39,382 nt of DNA from Candidatus Fermentithermobacillaceae bacterium (GCA_012842425.1 DUSU01000077.1:1-39382), one strand, 5' to 3'. Numbered from the stretch's first letter, positions 1 to 10,431 are shown. The notes: a model not told the origin generated them from the letters alone. A program made the numbers and translations.

Positions 1-140
1 AAGGGTACGTAGACTCGCCTCGCTGGTGTCACCCAACCTTGTCCTTTTCTTCCCGGTCTGTCACGTAGCATAGCCTATTCGGCAACAGCCTCACCTCCGA
101 AACTTGGCTCGTTACGGAGTGCTTCTTGCAGGGGGTGGGG

Positions 141-185
141 GATTTTTCATCCGGCCCTAATGGCGGATTTTACAACCGGCCGTAA
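141..185. repeat. Two imperfect 20-bp direct repeats, 25-bp period (possible IS-end remnant)
   Basis: GATTTTTCATCCGGCCCTAA (141-160) and GATTTTACAACCGGCCGTAA (166-185), 17/20 identical. Confidence 0.55.
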
Positions 186-265
186 CACACAAAATCCCGG
201 GGCAGTGAATCCTGCGTTTCTTTGGAGGAGAGACTAGGCGAGAGATCCATCACGGAGGTGCAGAC

Positions 266-751
266 ATGGCAAAGACCGTATTGGGAGTTTTCGATTCGGC
301 AGAGCAAGCTGAAAGAGCGGCGGATGAACTGCAGAAAAGAGGGTTCGACCGCAATGAGATCTCAATAGTGGCCAAAGAAAGCTCGGCAAGAGGCGACCGC
401 GAAGGTCGCGGCGAGACCAGCATGAGGTCGGATATCTCAGGCGGAGTTGCCACCGGGAGCGCCATAGGAGGGGCTGCCGGGCTTCTGGCCGGGGTCGGAG
501 CGCTGGCCATACCCGGCATCGGGCCGCTCGTCGCCGCGGGGCCCCTCGCGGCGGCCCTGAGCGGAGCCGTCACCGGAGGCATCGCAGGTGGGCTCATCGA
601 CTGGGGCATCCCCGAGGAATCCGGAAGACGATATGAGCAGAGGGTCAAGGAAGGCAAGATCGTGACCGCTGTGAGGACCGGTGACGACAAGGTCGACGAC
701 GCCGCCGATATCCTGAGGCGGAACGGGGCTTACGATGTAGAGACCCACTAG
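266..751 (+). CDS. General stress protein 17M-like / YflT-like protein with a Gly/Ala-rich central hydrophobic segment
   Basis: ORF MAKTVLGVFDSAEQAERAADELQKRGFDRNEISIVAKE..., typical N-terminus of this family, followed by GGAAGLLAGVGALAIPGIGPLVAAG; preceded by a GGAGG-like RBS (cacggaggtgcagacATG) and followed by a terminator. Confidence 0.8.
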   Translation: MAKTVLGVFDSAEQAERAADELQKRGFDRNEISIVAKESSARGDREGRGETSMRSDISGGVATGSAIGGAAGLLAGVGALAIPGIGPLVAAGPLAAALSGAVTGGIAGGLIDWGIPEESGRRYEQRVKEGKIVTAVRTGDDKVDDAADILRRNGAYDVETH

Positions 752-767
752 CGCCAAGGAAGTCTCA

Positions 768-799
768 GGGCGGCCTGTAAGGGGCCGCCCATTATTGTT
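768..799 (+). terminator. Rho-independent terminator after the stress protein gene
   Basis: GGGCGGCC-tgtaagg-GGCCGCCC perfect 8-bp stem followed by U-rich ATTATTGTT. Confidence 0.8.
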
Positions 800-863
800 C
801 ATGCAGATCCGTCGCTGGCACCAACAGGCAAGACAGGCTATACTAGTTAACTGGTGAGAAAAC

Positions 864-2519
864 ATGACAAGACAAGTGCGTCTCATACCCTTGGGTGGCC
901 TCGGGGAGATCGGCAAGAACCTCATGGTAGTCGAAACTCAGAGCGATACCATCGCAATTGACTGCGGTCTTGCGTTCCCCGAAGATGACATGCCCGGGAT
1001 CGATCTGGTCATCCCAGATGTTTCCTATCTAATCGAGCGCAAAGACAGGTTGCGAGGCATAGTCCTCACCCACGGGCACGAAGACCATGTGGGTGCGCTT
1101 CCTTTTGTGCTGAAAGACATCAATGTGCCTGTGTACGGCACCCGTCTGACTCTCGGGCTGGCCAGGAGAAAGCTGGACGAGAACTTTGAGGGTGAGGTTG
1201 ACTTCCGGGTATTTGAGCCGGGAGACATCATCGATTTCGGCTCGATCCAGGTTGAACCTTTTCGAGTGACCCATTCGGTTTCCGACTCCGTAGGTCTCAT
1301 ATTGCGCACTCCGGCCGGGACTATCATACATACGGGAGATTTCAAACTCGACCAGACTCCCGTCGACGGAGAGCCGACCGACTATTCCAGGCTGGCGCGC
1401 GCCGGAGACGAAGGAGTGTTGGCCCTCCTTTCCGACAGCACTCACGCCGACCGTCCGGGATTCACGCCGTCGGAGCGCGTGGTCGGCGAGACGCTGGACC
1501 GCGTGTTCCAGAAGGCTAAAGGCAGGATCATCATCACCACCTTTGCTTCCAACGTCCCACGTATACAGCAGGTGATCGACGTTGCCCACCAGCACAATCG
1601 CAAGGTGTGTGTCATCGGGCGCAGCATGGAGATGGTCGTGGATGTTGCCCTCAACATGGGCTACCTTCGCGCTCCTTTGGGAACGCTCGTGGACCCGTCG
1701 GATCTGGGAAAGTACCCCCATTCCAAGATGGTGATATTAAGCACCGGGAGCCAGGGAGAGCCCCTATCCGCGCTTGCCCGGATGTCGTGCAGGGACCACA
1801 GGAAGGTCGAGATCATGGAAGGAGACCTTGTGATAATGGCCGCATCGCCCGTGCCGGGCAATGAGACCATGGTGTCGAGGGTAGTTGACAACCTGTTCAG
1901 GTGCGGCGCTGATGTGATCTACGAGCCTGAATCCGAAGTCCACGTATCGGGCCATTCCAGCCAGGAAGAGCTCAAGATGATGCTCAACCTCACGAGGCCC
2001 AGGTATTTTGTCCCCGTTCACGGGGAGTACCGCCACCTCATAAAGCATGCGCAGCTCGCGGTGGCCACGGGCGTCCCGCCGTCCAACGTGCTTATCGGCG
2101 AAAACGGCACGATCTTCTCGCTCTCTCCCGAGCACTGTGAGATCATTGGAGTAGTCCAGACGAAGAACATCATGGTCGATTCCAGCGGTGTGGGAGAGAT
2201 AGGAGACCCCGTCCTCAAGGAGCGCAAGTATTTGAGCGATTCCGGCGCCATCTTCGTAAGCTGCGTGGTCTCTTCGACAAGCGGCGCCTTGCTGTCGATG
2301 CCGTCGGTGAAGAGCGCGGGCTTCATGAAGAGCGTAAGGGGAGAGGCGCTCCTCGCGGAAGCCGGCAAGCGGATAAAGGAGTACTTCGACGCGCTGCCGC
2401 CGGAAGGGCTCCTAAGGCGGGAGTTCCTTGAAGAAGAAGTGGCTTCTTTGGTCCAGAAGCTCGTGAGGAACGAGACGGGCAGAAGGCCGGTGGTTGTCTG
2501 TTCTCTGAGCACCGTGTAG
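864..2519 (+). CDS. rnj: Ribonuclease J (metallo-beta-lactamase/beta-CASP RNase)
   Basis: MTRQVRLIPLGGLGEIGKNLMVVE, HGHEDHVGAL metal motif, HTGDFKLDQTPVDG, VSGHSSQEELKMMLNLTRPRYFVPVHGEYRHL. Confidence 0.95.
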   Translation: MTRQVRLIPLGGLGEIGKNLMVVETQSDTIAIDCGLAFPEDDMPGIDLVIPDVSYLIERKDRLRGIVLTHGHEDHVGALPFVLKDINVPVYGTRLTLGLARRKLDENFEGEVDFRVFEPGDIIDFGSIQVEPFRVTHSVSDSVGLILRTPAGTIIHTGDFKLDQTPVDGEPTDYSRLARAGDEGVLALLSDSTHADRPGFTPSERVVGETLDRVFQKAKGRIIITTFASNVPRIQQVIDVAHQHNRKVCVIGRSMEMVVDVALNMGYLRAPLGTLVDPSDLGKYPHSKMVILSTGSQGEPLSALARMSCRDHRKVEIMEGDLVIMAASPVPGNETMVSRVVDNLFRCGADVIYEPESEVHVSGHSSQEELKMMLNLTRPRYFVPVHGEYRHLIKHAQLAVATGVPPSNVLIGENGTIFSLSPEHCEIIGVVQTKNIMVDSSGVGEIGDPVLKERKYLSDSGAIFVSCVVSSTSGALLSMPSVKSAGFMKSVRGEALLAEAGKRIKEYFDALPPEGLLRREFLEEEVASLVQKLVRNETGRRPVVVCSLSTV

Positions 2520-2570
2520 GAATCGAGTAATGGCGTACGGAAACCTGGGGGGCGAGTCGGAGGTGCTGCA

Positions 2571-5500
2571 TTGAGCCTGCGAATTATCGCCGGCCCGGCC
2601 GGTTCGGGGAAGACGACCTACATAACCTCTGAGATCGTGCGCGATCTCCTTCGGCGCTCCGGACGATCGGTCGCGGGGCGAGGCGGAGCGCTTGGTTCTG
2701 ATTTGTCAACGGCGAGCCGGCCCATGCTCCTCATAGTCCCCGACCAAGCCACCTTTCAGATGGAACGTAAGGTCTTGGAAGACCTCCGGCTCAGAGGGTT
2801 CTTTGACCTGCACATATTGAGTTTCCGCAGGCTGTGCTTGAAGGTGCTCGACGAATGCGGCGGGGTCTCGCTTCCTTTCATCACCCAGGTCGGACGCAGC
2901 ATGGCCATTCAGTCGGTTCTCTGGGAACACAGGAAAGACCTCACCGTTTTCGCGCCTATGGTCGATTATCCGGGTTTCAGGGAGACGCTCGGCAGGACGC
3001 TGCAGGAGCTTTCCCTGTACGAAATAAGTCCGGGCGACATGCACCCGGCGGCGGAGAGCGCGGCCAATTTGCCCTACCTGCAGCAGAAAGTTCACGACCT
3101 TGAGGTTGTGTTCAAAGCATACAGAGAGTTCCTAAGAGGAAGGTTCTTTGACCCTGAGGACTACCTTGAGATGGCGGCGGTCAAGATCCCCGGTTCATCC
3201 CTTGTCAGGGGATCCACTGTGTGGATCGACGGGTTTTCGGGTTTCACTCCCAAGGAATACAAGGTCCTCCGGGCCATAATGGAATCGGCGGAGCGCACTA
3301 ATGTTGCTCTGTGCATGGACAAGCGGGAGCTCTCCAGGCCGGTCTCCACGTCTTCGCTGTTTCATCCAACCCGCCAGGTCTACGAGAAGATCCTGGTCCT
3401 GGCAAAGGACGCGGGCATTCCGGTCGAGCCGGTGGTCCACCTAGGAGAGGACCGGGTCCCGCCGAGGTTCAGGGAGTCCGGTGATCTCGCCAGGCTTGAG
3501 ATGGCCGTCCGGTTCTCCGGGGATCCCGCGGGAGGTGCAGCCGGCGACCTTCGCGAGCAATCGCCCCGCGACGACAGGACCGGGGTCCCCGGGGTTGTCC
3601 TTGTCTCGGCGGCAAACCCCCAGGCGGAAGTGGAGTTCGTCGCCAGGGAGATCATCAGGCTTGTGAGAGACGAAGGCCTGCGTTACCGGGACATAACCGT
3701 CGAGGCCCGGGACCTTTCGGGGTATGCCGACTTAATCGAGCTCGTGTTCGCCGATCACGAGATTCCCTTTTTCCTTGACCGGAAGCGGTCTCTATCGCAC
3801 CACCCGCTATCTGAACTCCTGCGTTCTTCGCTAGAGGTGGTGGCCGGGTCGTTCCCCTCGGACAGCGTTTTCCGGTACCTGAAGACCGACCTCGTGCCTG
3901 TCCAGCGAGAAATCGTGGACAGGCTCGAGAACTACGTGCTCGCTCACGGGATCCAGGGCGAGAGGTGGATATCAAAGGAGCCCTGGCGCTACGCGAGAAA
4001 ATCGATGGTCAGCGAGGAGAAGGTCGTCTCGGAGGTCGAGGACGCCAAGTTCGCCGATGAAGCCAGGAGGCAAGCAGTCACGCACCTTGAGAAGTTCTAC
4101 CGGAGGCTAAGAGGTAGAAAGTCCGGCCTCACTGCGAGGGAAGTTTCGAGGGCCATCTACGACCTGCTGATCGACCTTGATGTGCCCGCCACACTAGAGC
4201 GCTGGCAGACAATCGCCGAGGATTCGGGAGACCTGGCCGAAGCGCAAGACCACGCCGGGATCTGGGACAAGGTTATGGAGATCCTCGAGCAGGCCGAGGA
4301 GATCCTGGGAGAACGCGAGGTAGACCTCAAGACTTACGCTGTACTGGTTGAGGCCGGGTTGGAGGATATCCGGCTGGGAGTCATACCTCCTTCGCTGGAC
4401 CAGGTCCTCATAGGGTCCATCGACAGGTCCAGGCAGCCGGAGTGCAAGGCTACTTTCCTAATCGGTGCCCTCGCAGGGGTTTTTCCCAGGAGGCAGTCGG
4501 AAGACAGCGTGTTTACCGACGAAGAGCGGGCCCACCTGGCGGAAAGAGGCATTGAGCTTGAGCCCGATTCGATCACCAGGCAGTTTCACGAGCAATACCT
4601 GGTCTACATAGCCCTTACAAGGCCGTCCGCGCGGCTTTATGTTTCGTACCCGTTGGGCGACGCCGAAGGGAAAGCCCAGACTCCTTCTCATGTCGTCGGG
4701 ATGCTAAAGCGGGTATTCCCGGACCTGGTCGAGGTTTCCGCGGGCATGGAACCGCCGGGTAGGTGGCCCGACGATCTGGATTACGTCGTCCCGGCCCGCG
4801 CGCGGGGGATTCTGACCAGGAGGCTCTCGCTCCTTCGCCACGGCCTGAAAGCAGGTGATGCATGGACAGAAACGTACCGCTGGCTCATAGAGCCCGAGCG
4901 GATAGACGTTTCCCGGCCTATATTGGGCTCCCTTTCGTTCACAAACAAGCTCGACCCCCTGGACAGGACCCTTGTCAGGAGGCTCTACGGCGGCGCGCCG
5001 GAAACCAGCGTGTCCAGGTTGGAGCGGTTTGGCGCGTGCCCCTTCTACCATTTCGCTTCAGACGGTCTCGGGCTCAGGGAGAGGGATATCTACCGGCTTG
5101 AGCCGTCCGATGCCGGCACGTTCCTTCACAATGCGATGAAGGAGTTTGTGGAGAGACTGGCGGCGTCGGGCGCCGACTGGAAGGCCCTCACTGAGGCCGA
5201 CATAATGTCGCTGTCCGGCTCAATCGTGGACAAGCTGGTCCCGGAAGTGCGGGATGAGCTCTTTATGAGCTCGGCAAGGTACCGGTATGTCGCGAGCGCC
5301 CTCAGGCGGATAGTCGGCCGCGCTGCGCTGGTCACGGCGGAACATATGAGGCGGGGCGGATTCAGACCCGTATGCACTGAGGTCAAGTTTGGGATGGGAG
5401 GCGCTCTGCCGCCTTACAAGATAAAGGTAGGCCCAAGAGAAGAAGTCGTCTTGAGAGGCCAGATCGACAGGGTGGACGTGGGCTTTTCGGGAAGTAGGCC

Positions 5501-6176
5501 TTACGTGCGGATCATTGATTACAAGTCCTCCGCAAGGTCTCTGGACCTCGTTGAGGTATGGAGCGGGCTTTCACTTCAGCTGTTGGTGTACCTCATTGTG
5601 GCGCTCGAGAACTGGCCCGTCATCGCCCGAATGGGCGTGGGGGCGGGACTGGCGCCGGAGGACCCTTCAGGAAGCGTCCTATCCGGCACCGGACCGCTTC
5701 CTGCCGGAGCCCTGTATTTCACCCTGCGAGACCCCATGATAACGGCGAAAGGACCCGTTCCCCCGGATGTGTCGGCCCGAAGCATCACCAAGGCCCTCCG
5801 CATGACAGGGCTTCTCATAGATGACCTGGATGTCCTAAGGGTGATGGACTCGGACAGCAGCTCCTACTCGGACATCATCCCGGTCGCTTTCACTTCGAAG
5901 GGAGTGGGCAAGAAGTCTTCAGTGGCCCGCCTTGCGGATTTCGAGGCACTCCTCGGTTATGTCCGGCAAAAGGTGAAAGAGATGTGCGACCGGATATACG
6001 CGGGCGACATAGAGATCGCCCCGTACAGACGCGGAAAGGAAAGGGCTTGCACCTATTGCCCCTACGGGCCCCTGTGCTCTTTCGATATCCTCTTGCCCGG
6101 CAACAGGTACCGGGTCATAGTGCCCCCGCCGGGAGGCATCTGGGAAGAGGTCCGCGGAGGTGTCGCCGGTGGCTGA
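2571..6176 (+). CDS. addB: ATP-dependent helicase/deoxyribonuclease subunit B (AddB)
   Basis: TTG start; GPAGSGKTTY Walker A, C-terminal nuclease (RGQIDRVD...IIDYKSS) and Fe-S cysteines (ACPFYHF... and CTYCPYGPLC, CxxCx5C); followed by addA. Confidence 0.93.
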   Translation: MSLRIIAGPAGSGKTTYITSEIVRDLLRRSGRSVAGRGGALGSDLSTASRPMLLIVPDQATFQMERKVLEDLRLRGFFDLHILSFRRLCLKVLDECGGVSLPFITQVGRSMAIQSVLWEHRKDLTVFAPMVDYPGFRETLGRTLQELSLYEISPGDMHPAAESAANLPYLQQKVHDLEVVFKAYREFLRGRFFDPEDYLEMAAVKIPGSSLVRGSTVWIDGFSGFTPKEYKVLRAIMESAERTNVALCMDKRELSRPVSTSSLFHPTRQVYEKILVLAKDAGIPVEPVVHLGEDRVPPRFRESGDLARLEMAVRFSGDPAGGAAGDLREQSPRDDRTGVPGVVLVSAANPQAEVEFVAREIIRLVRDEGLRYRDITVEARDLSGYADLIELVFADHEIPFFLDRKRSLSHHPLSELLRSSLEVVAGSFPSDSVFRYLKTDLVPVQREIVDRLENYVLAHGIQGERWISKEPWRYARKSMVSEEKVVSEVEDAKFADEARRQAVTHLEKFYRRLRGRKSGLTAREVSRAIYDLLIDLDVPATLERWQTIAEDSGDLAEAQDHAGIWDKVMEILEQAEEILGEREVDLKTYAVLVEAGLEDIRLGVIPPSLDQVLIGSIDRSRQPECKATFLIGALAGVFPRRQSEDSVFTDEERAHLAERGIELEPDSITRQFHEQYLVYIALTRPSARLYVSYPLGDAEGKAQTPSHVVGMLKRVFPDLVEVSAGMEPPGRWPDDLDYVVPARARGILTRRLSLLRHGLKAGDAWTETYRWLIEPERIDVSRPILGSLSFTNKLDPLDRTLVRRLYGGAPETSVSRLERFGACPFYHFASDGLGLRERDIYRLEPSDAGTFLHNAMKEFVERLAASGADWKALTEADIMSLSGSIVDKLVPEVRDELFMSSARYRYVASALRRIVGRAALVTAEHMRRGGFRPVCTEVKFGMGGALPPYKIKVGPREEVVLRGQIDRVDVGFSGSRPYVRIIDYKSSARSLDLVEVWSGLSLQLLVYLIVALENWPVIARMGVGAGLAPEDPSGSVLSGTGPLPAGALYFTLRDPMITAKGPVPPDVSARSITKALRMTGLLIDDLDVLRVMDSDSSSYSDIIPVAFTSKGVGKKSSVARLADFEALLGYVRQKVKEMCDRIYAGDIEIAPYRRGKERACTYCPYGPLCSFDILLPGNRYRVIVPPPGGIWEEVRGGVAGG

Positions 6177-9100
6177 TACGCTCTGGACCAAAGAGCAGGA
6201 GATGGCAATAACGCTTACGGGCAACAACATGCTCGTCTCGGCTGCAGCGGGGGCGGGCAAGACTTCGGTCTTGGTCGAGCGGATCATCCGCAAGGTGCTG
6301 GCGCCACAAGAACCCCTGGACCTCGGCAGGCTCCTCGTCGTCACCTTCACCGAGAAAGCGGCATCCGAGATGAAGGAGAGGATACGGTTTTCTCTGGAAG
6401 AGGCGGTGCGGAAGTCGCCGGGCGATCTCCGTATAGCACGCCAGCTGGCGCTCCTCGACCGGGCCCAGATCTCCACGATCCACGCTTTTTGTTTGCGGAT
6501 GCTCAGGAGGTACTACTTCAGGGTGAACCTGGACCCGTCTTTCAGGGTCCTGGACGCCAATGAAGCGGAACTCATCAGGATTGAGACAGTGGAGGAGCTT
6601 TTTGAGGACCTGTACGACGACCCATCTCCGTACGGGGATATATTCCGCTCGCTTGTGGAGCGTTTCGGTGGGAGAGCCGTAGATGAGGGCTTTCAGTCTC
6701 TGGTTTTGAGGCTCCATGAGTTCGTCCGGACGCAGCCTTCCATGACGGAGTTCTTCCATCTGACCAAGAAGAGGGCTTCTGGTGAGGACCTCGTCTGGTT
6801 AACTTGTTTGGCCTCACGTGCTATCCGGGATATCAAGCGGGCAAAGGCCCTGGTGGAGGAGGCCAGAGACCAGTGCAGGATGCCGGGCGGTCCGGACATT
6901 TACCTAAGAGCCCTAGACGACGATATGCGTCTCTTTTCGGAAGCCGAAACGCTGCTGGAAGGACTCCTCCGGGAGGCTCAAGCGGCGGTAGACGAGGGGA
7001 CCGGCCTCACAGACGTCCTCCGCGAAATAGCCGGCGCAGTGGCTTCCCGCATTTCATCTGCGTCGTTTACCAGGCTGCCGGCTGCCAAGGACTGCGACCC
7101 CGATCTTAAGGCCAGCGCAACCGCTTTCCGGAACCTCGCGAAGAAGGCTTTCGGCAAGGTGGCGGATTACGCGTTCACCCGGCCTCTCGATGAGGTCATC
7201 GCCGAGATGACGGCGGTCGGGCCGCTCATATCCGGCCTCTGCGATATCGTAGAGGACTTGGACAGGCGGTACACCGCCAAGAAGAGGGATAAAGGTGGGG
7301 TGGACTTCGCCGATCTGGAGCGGTACTGCCTGGAGATCCTGGAGATGGACGGTGGGAGGATCGCCGGAGACGTTAGGAAGGAGTTCGACTGGATCCTCAT
7401 CGACGAGTACCAGGACACGAACCCTCTCCAGGAGCGGATACTCACCCTCGTATCGAGGATTGGCTCAGGGACCGGCAACGTCTTCATGGTCGGAGACCTC
7501 AAGCAGAGCATCTATCGCTTCAGGCTGGCCGAACCGGCTCTGTTTTTGGAGAAGTTCAGGTCTTACGTTCCGCCGGGCACGGGTGGAGGAGGGAGCCCTG
7601 GGATCCGGATAGACCTAACCCACAACTTCCGGAGCAGGGCAGAGGTTTTGGATGCTCTTAACGCCATCTTCGCAGACATCATGAGGGAAGAGGTGGCCGA
7701 TATCGACTACGGCGAGGGGCACGAACTGAGACCCGGTGCGACATACCCTCCCGCAGCGGGTGAGTACGTCGTGGAGCTCCACCTCGTGGAAAGGCTGGCC
7801 GCTAATCCGGCCGAAGGGAAAGGCGGCGCGTCTTCCGGGCAGGCATCTTCGTCCGGAGAAGGCCCGGGCACGTCACCCTCAGGTGATGGCCAACCTGCCT
7901 ATCCCGACGACGGGGCGTCGCCGGAGCCGTCCGAGTCGCCCGATGCGTCTCTTGCTGCGGACGATCTTGAGGAGTACGAGGCACTGGAGAAAGAAGCCCT
8001 GGTTGCTGCAGCGCGGATCAAGGAGATGGTCGACCCGCATGACCCGCTTCTCATCTGGGACCACAAGACTAAGACAAGGCGTCCCTGCTCTTACCGGGAC
8101 ATCGCAATCCTCATGCGGTCGACCAAGGACAGGGTTAACGCGGTGGCGGAAGTCATGTCCAGGTGCGATATCCCGTGCTACGCCGAGGCCGCGACCGGGT
8201 ATTTCCAGGCCCGTGAAGTTGAGGTCGCTCTCTCGCTCCTTTCGGTGATCGACAACCCGCTCCAGGACATCCCGCTTGCCGCCGTATTGCGCTCGCCGAT
8301 CGTCGGACTGGAACCGAAGGACCTGGCCGTCATCAGGGCGACTGTCAAGAAGGGGGCCTTCTACGACGCGGTCCTTTCCTATTCCCTCTCCGATAGCGCC
8401 GAACCGCATCTCAGGGCGGTACTGAGGAAGTTCTTGGACGACCTGGACCGGTGGCGGACTCAGGCCAGGAGGCGCCCCATTGCGGAAGTACTGTGGAACA
8501 TACTGAGGGAGACCGGATATCACGACTACGTAGGCGGATTGCCCGGCGGAGGACAGAGGCAGGCGAACCTGCGGGCCCTCTGCGACCGGGCGCGACAGTT
8601 TGACTCCTTTGGCCGTCACGGCCTGCAGCGCTTCCTCAAGTTCATCGAGCGTCTCCAGGAGTCAGAGGGAGACCTCGGGACAGCCAGGGCCTTGGGCGAG
8701 CACGAGGACCTCGTGCGCCTCATGTCCATCCACAAGGCAAAGGGACTTGAGTTCCCCGTGGTGATCGTCCTAGACCTCGGGAAGAGGTTCAACAAGGACG
8801 ACCTGCGCGCGGACATCCTGTTTCACAGAGAGCTTGGGTTGGGCGCCTACTATGTCGATTTGGAGAACAGGGTGAAGTACCCCACCGCTCTCCACCAGGC
8901 GATCGCCGCAAGGATTGACCGCGAGAATACAGCCGAAGAGATGCGGGTTCTGTATGTGGCCCTCACGAGAGCCAAGGAGAAGCTGGTAATGGTGGGGTCG
9001 GTCCGGGGCCTCGATTCGGCGCTCCTACGCTGGCGACGAAGCGACCCCGAAAGCGCAGGTACCTACCTTGACTGGATCTGTCCCGTAGCGCTCTCAGAAC

Positions 9101-9981
9101 CGCGGGCAGGTCTCTTCACGGTGAAGCTTTGGGGTACGCCGGACGGCGAGAAAGTGCCGCCTCCTTCGTACGGTGTTTCGGAGCGTCTGGACCTTAGCCT
9201 CAGCGACGTGAAGAAGCTTGTGCCCCCGCCGCCGGCGGACGCCGAGGTGGCTCAGGAAGTCAGGAGGCGCCTGGAGTGGCGCTATCCCCTTAGCCTCCTA
9301 ACGACCGTTCGGGCCAAGATGTCGGTGGGCGAACTCAAGAGGCGCCTTGACGGTGACGATGACGAGTTCCCACGCTTCTTACCCAGGCCGACGGGCCGCC
9401 TGGGGATGGACGAGGCCAGGGCTTACTCGACCGCGGTGGAGCGAGGTATAGCGGTCCACGCTCTCCTCGCGCATATCAGGCTGGAACTCACCCACAGTCC
9501 GGAGGCAGTAGCGTCTGAGAACCGTAGGTTGGTGGAAGCGGGCTATCTCAGGCCTCCCGGCCTGGGCCCCGAGGACATCGTCCGCGTGGCAGGGTTTTTC
9601 GCTTCGCCGGCGGGCCTGGCGGTGCGCGAGTGCCGGGGACGTGTCTTGCGGGAACTGCCCTTCACCATGAAACTGCCCGCCGTCGCATTTGCGGAGGCAT
9701 GCAAGTCTTCCGGGGACTTCGTTATCGCGCAAGGCGTGATCGACATGCTTCTCGATGAGCCGGACGGGCTGGTTATCCTCGATTTTAAGACCGACGATAT
9801 CCCCGAAGAGCGGGCCAAAGAGAGAGCCCTTGGTTACACGCCTCAGGTGTCTCTATATGCTCTGGCCGCCGAGAGCATCCTCGGGAAACCTGTGAAGAAG
9901 GCGTCCATCTTCTTCCTGGAACCGCAGAGAGAGGAAGAGGTGGACTGGCAGTCATACGTCAGGTCGCGGGGACTTGCCTAA
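6160..9981 (+). CDS. addA: ATP-dependent helicase/nuclease subunit A (AddA)
   Basis: SAAAGAGKTSVLVERI Walker A, IDEYQDTNPLQ, GDLKQSIYRFR, MSIHKAKGLEFPVV, VLYVALTRAKEKL, C-terminal nuclease QGVIDMLLDEPDGLVILDFKTD; overlaps the end of addB. Exact start uncertain (GTG 6160 or 6169). Confidence 0.95.
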   Translation: MSPVADTLWTKEQEMAITLTGNNMLVSAAAGAGKTSVLVERIIRKVLAPQEPLDLGRLLVVTFTEKAASEMKERIRFSLEEAVRKSPGDLRIARQLALLDRAQISTIHAFCLRMLRRYYFRVNLDPSFRVLDANEAELIRIETVEELFEDLYDDPSPYGDIFRSLVERFGGRAVDEGFQSLVLRLHEFVRTQPSMTEFFHLTKKRASGEDLVWLTCLASRAIRDIKRAKALVEEARDQCRMPGGPDIYLRALDDDMRLFSEAETLLEGLLREAQAAVDEGTGLTDVLREIAGAVASRISSASFTRLPAAKDCDPDLKASATAFRNLAKKAFGKVADYAFTRPLDEVIAEMTAVGPLISGLCDIVEDLDRRYTAKKRDKGGVDFADLERYCLEILEMDGGRIAGDVRKEFDWILIDEYQDTNPLQERILTLVSRIGSGTGNVFMVGDLKQSIYRFRLAEPALFLEKFRSYVPPGTGGGGSPGIRIDLTHNFRSRAEVLDALNAIFADIMREEVADIDYGEGHELRPGATYPPAAGEYVVELHLVERLAANPAEGKGGASSGQASSSGEGPGTSPSGDGQPAYPDDGASPEPSESPDASLAADDLEEYEALEKEALVAAARIKEMVDPHDPLLIWDHKTKTRRPCSYRDIAILMRSTKDRVNAVAEVMSRCDIPCYAEAATGYFQAREVEVALSLLSVIDNPLQDIPLAAVLRSPIVGLEPKDLAVIRATVKKGAFYDAVLSYSLSDSAEPHLRAVLRKFLDDLDRWRTQARRRPIAEVLWNILRETGYHDYVGGLPGGGQRQANLRALCDRARQFDSFGRHGLQRFLKFIERLQESEGDLGTARALGEHEDLVRLMSIHKAKGLEFPVVIVLDLGKRFNKDDLRADILFHRELGLGAYYVDLENRVKYPTALHQAIAARIDRENTAEEMRVLYVALTRAKEKLVMVGSVRGLDSALLRWRRSDPESAGTYLDWICPVALSEPRAGLFTVKLWGTPDGEKVPPPSYGVSERLDLSLSDVKKLVPPPPADAEVAQEVRRRLEWRYPLSLLTTVRAKMSVGELKRRLDGDDDEFPRFLPRPTGRLGMDEARAYSTAVERGIAVHALLAHIRLELTHSPEAVASENRRLVEAGYLRPPGLGPEDIVRVAGFFASPAGLAVRECRGRVLRELPFTMKLPAVAFAEACKSSGDFVIAQGVIDMLLDEPDGLVILDFKTDDIPEERAKERALGYTPQVSLYALAAESILGKPVKKASIFFLEPQREEEVDWQSYVRSRGLA

Positions 9982-10289
9982 CACCAGGGCGTCTCGTATG
10001 GGCGCGTGAGCAGCAGCGACATCCCGTTGTCCAGCGTGATGTGGAGGCGGGTGCCGTCTTGAGGACCTTCGGGCTGGATATGTGATATTTGCTCTTCGTC
10101 AAGGTAGAGGCTGCTTCCACAAGGTCCTGCCAGGGCGAAACTCGAATAGGGGCTCCCCGGTCCGAGAGGCGAGGGCGGCGAGACTTCGGCCACCATGAAG
10201 CTGGCCTCCGCGCCTTGACCTAGGTTTATCTTGAGCATTGCGGGTCCTTGCTGGATGAACGTGGCGATGGCCATGTATCTGTCAGCCAA
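9978..10289 (-). CDS. Conserved-looking hypothetical protein, 103 aa
   Basis: Minus-strand ORF in otherwise non-coding space between addA and the GTPase gene; TTG start preceded by GGGGAGG (reverse strand GCGGGGAGGCTCGCTCATTG); tail-to-tail 4-bp overlap with addA. Confidence 0.55.
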   Translation of the reverse strand: MADRYMAIATFIQQGPAMLKINLGQGAEASFMVAEVSPPSPLGPGSPYSSFALAGPCGSSLYLDEEQISHIQPEGPQDGTRLHITLDNGMSLLLTRPYETPWC

Positions 10290-10431
10290 TGAGCGAGCCT
10301 CCCCGCTTTCGTAGTTCGATGCTGCCGGATTAGTATGCGCCGTTTTGCCCCGGTTGCCTTACCGGCGGAATGTCCGTACCATATTATTGGGCTTTGACCC
10401 GAAAAACCGCATTTCTCGGAGGTGAAGGCCA

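Noticed and set aside
1029-1721. 230-aa minus-strand ORF antisense to RNase J, and dozens of similar antisense or out-of-frame ORFs in the track
   Set aside because: Shadow ORFs expected in GC-rich coding DNA; the sense frames are unambiguous known proteins.
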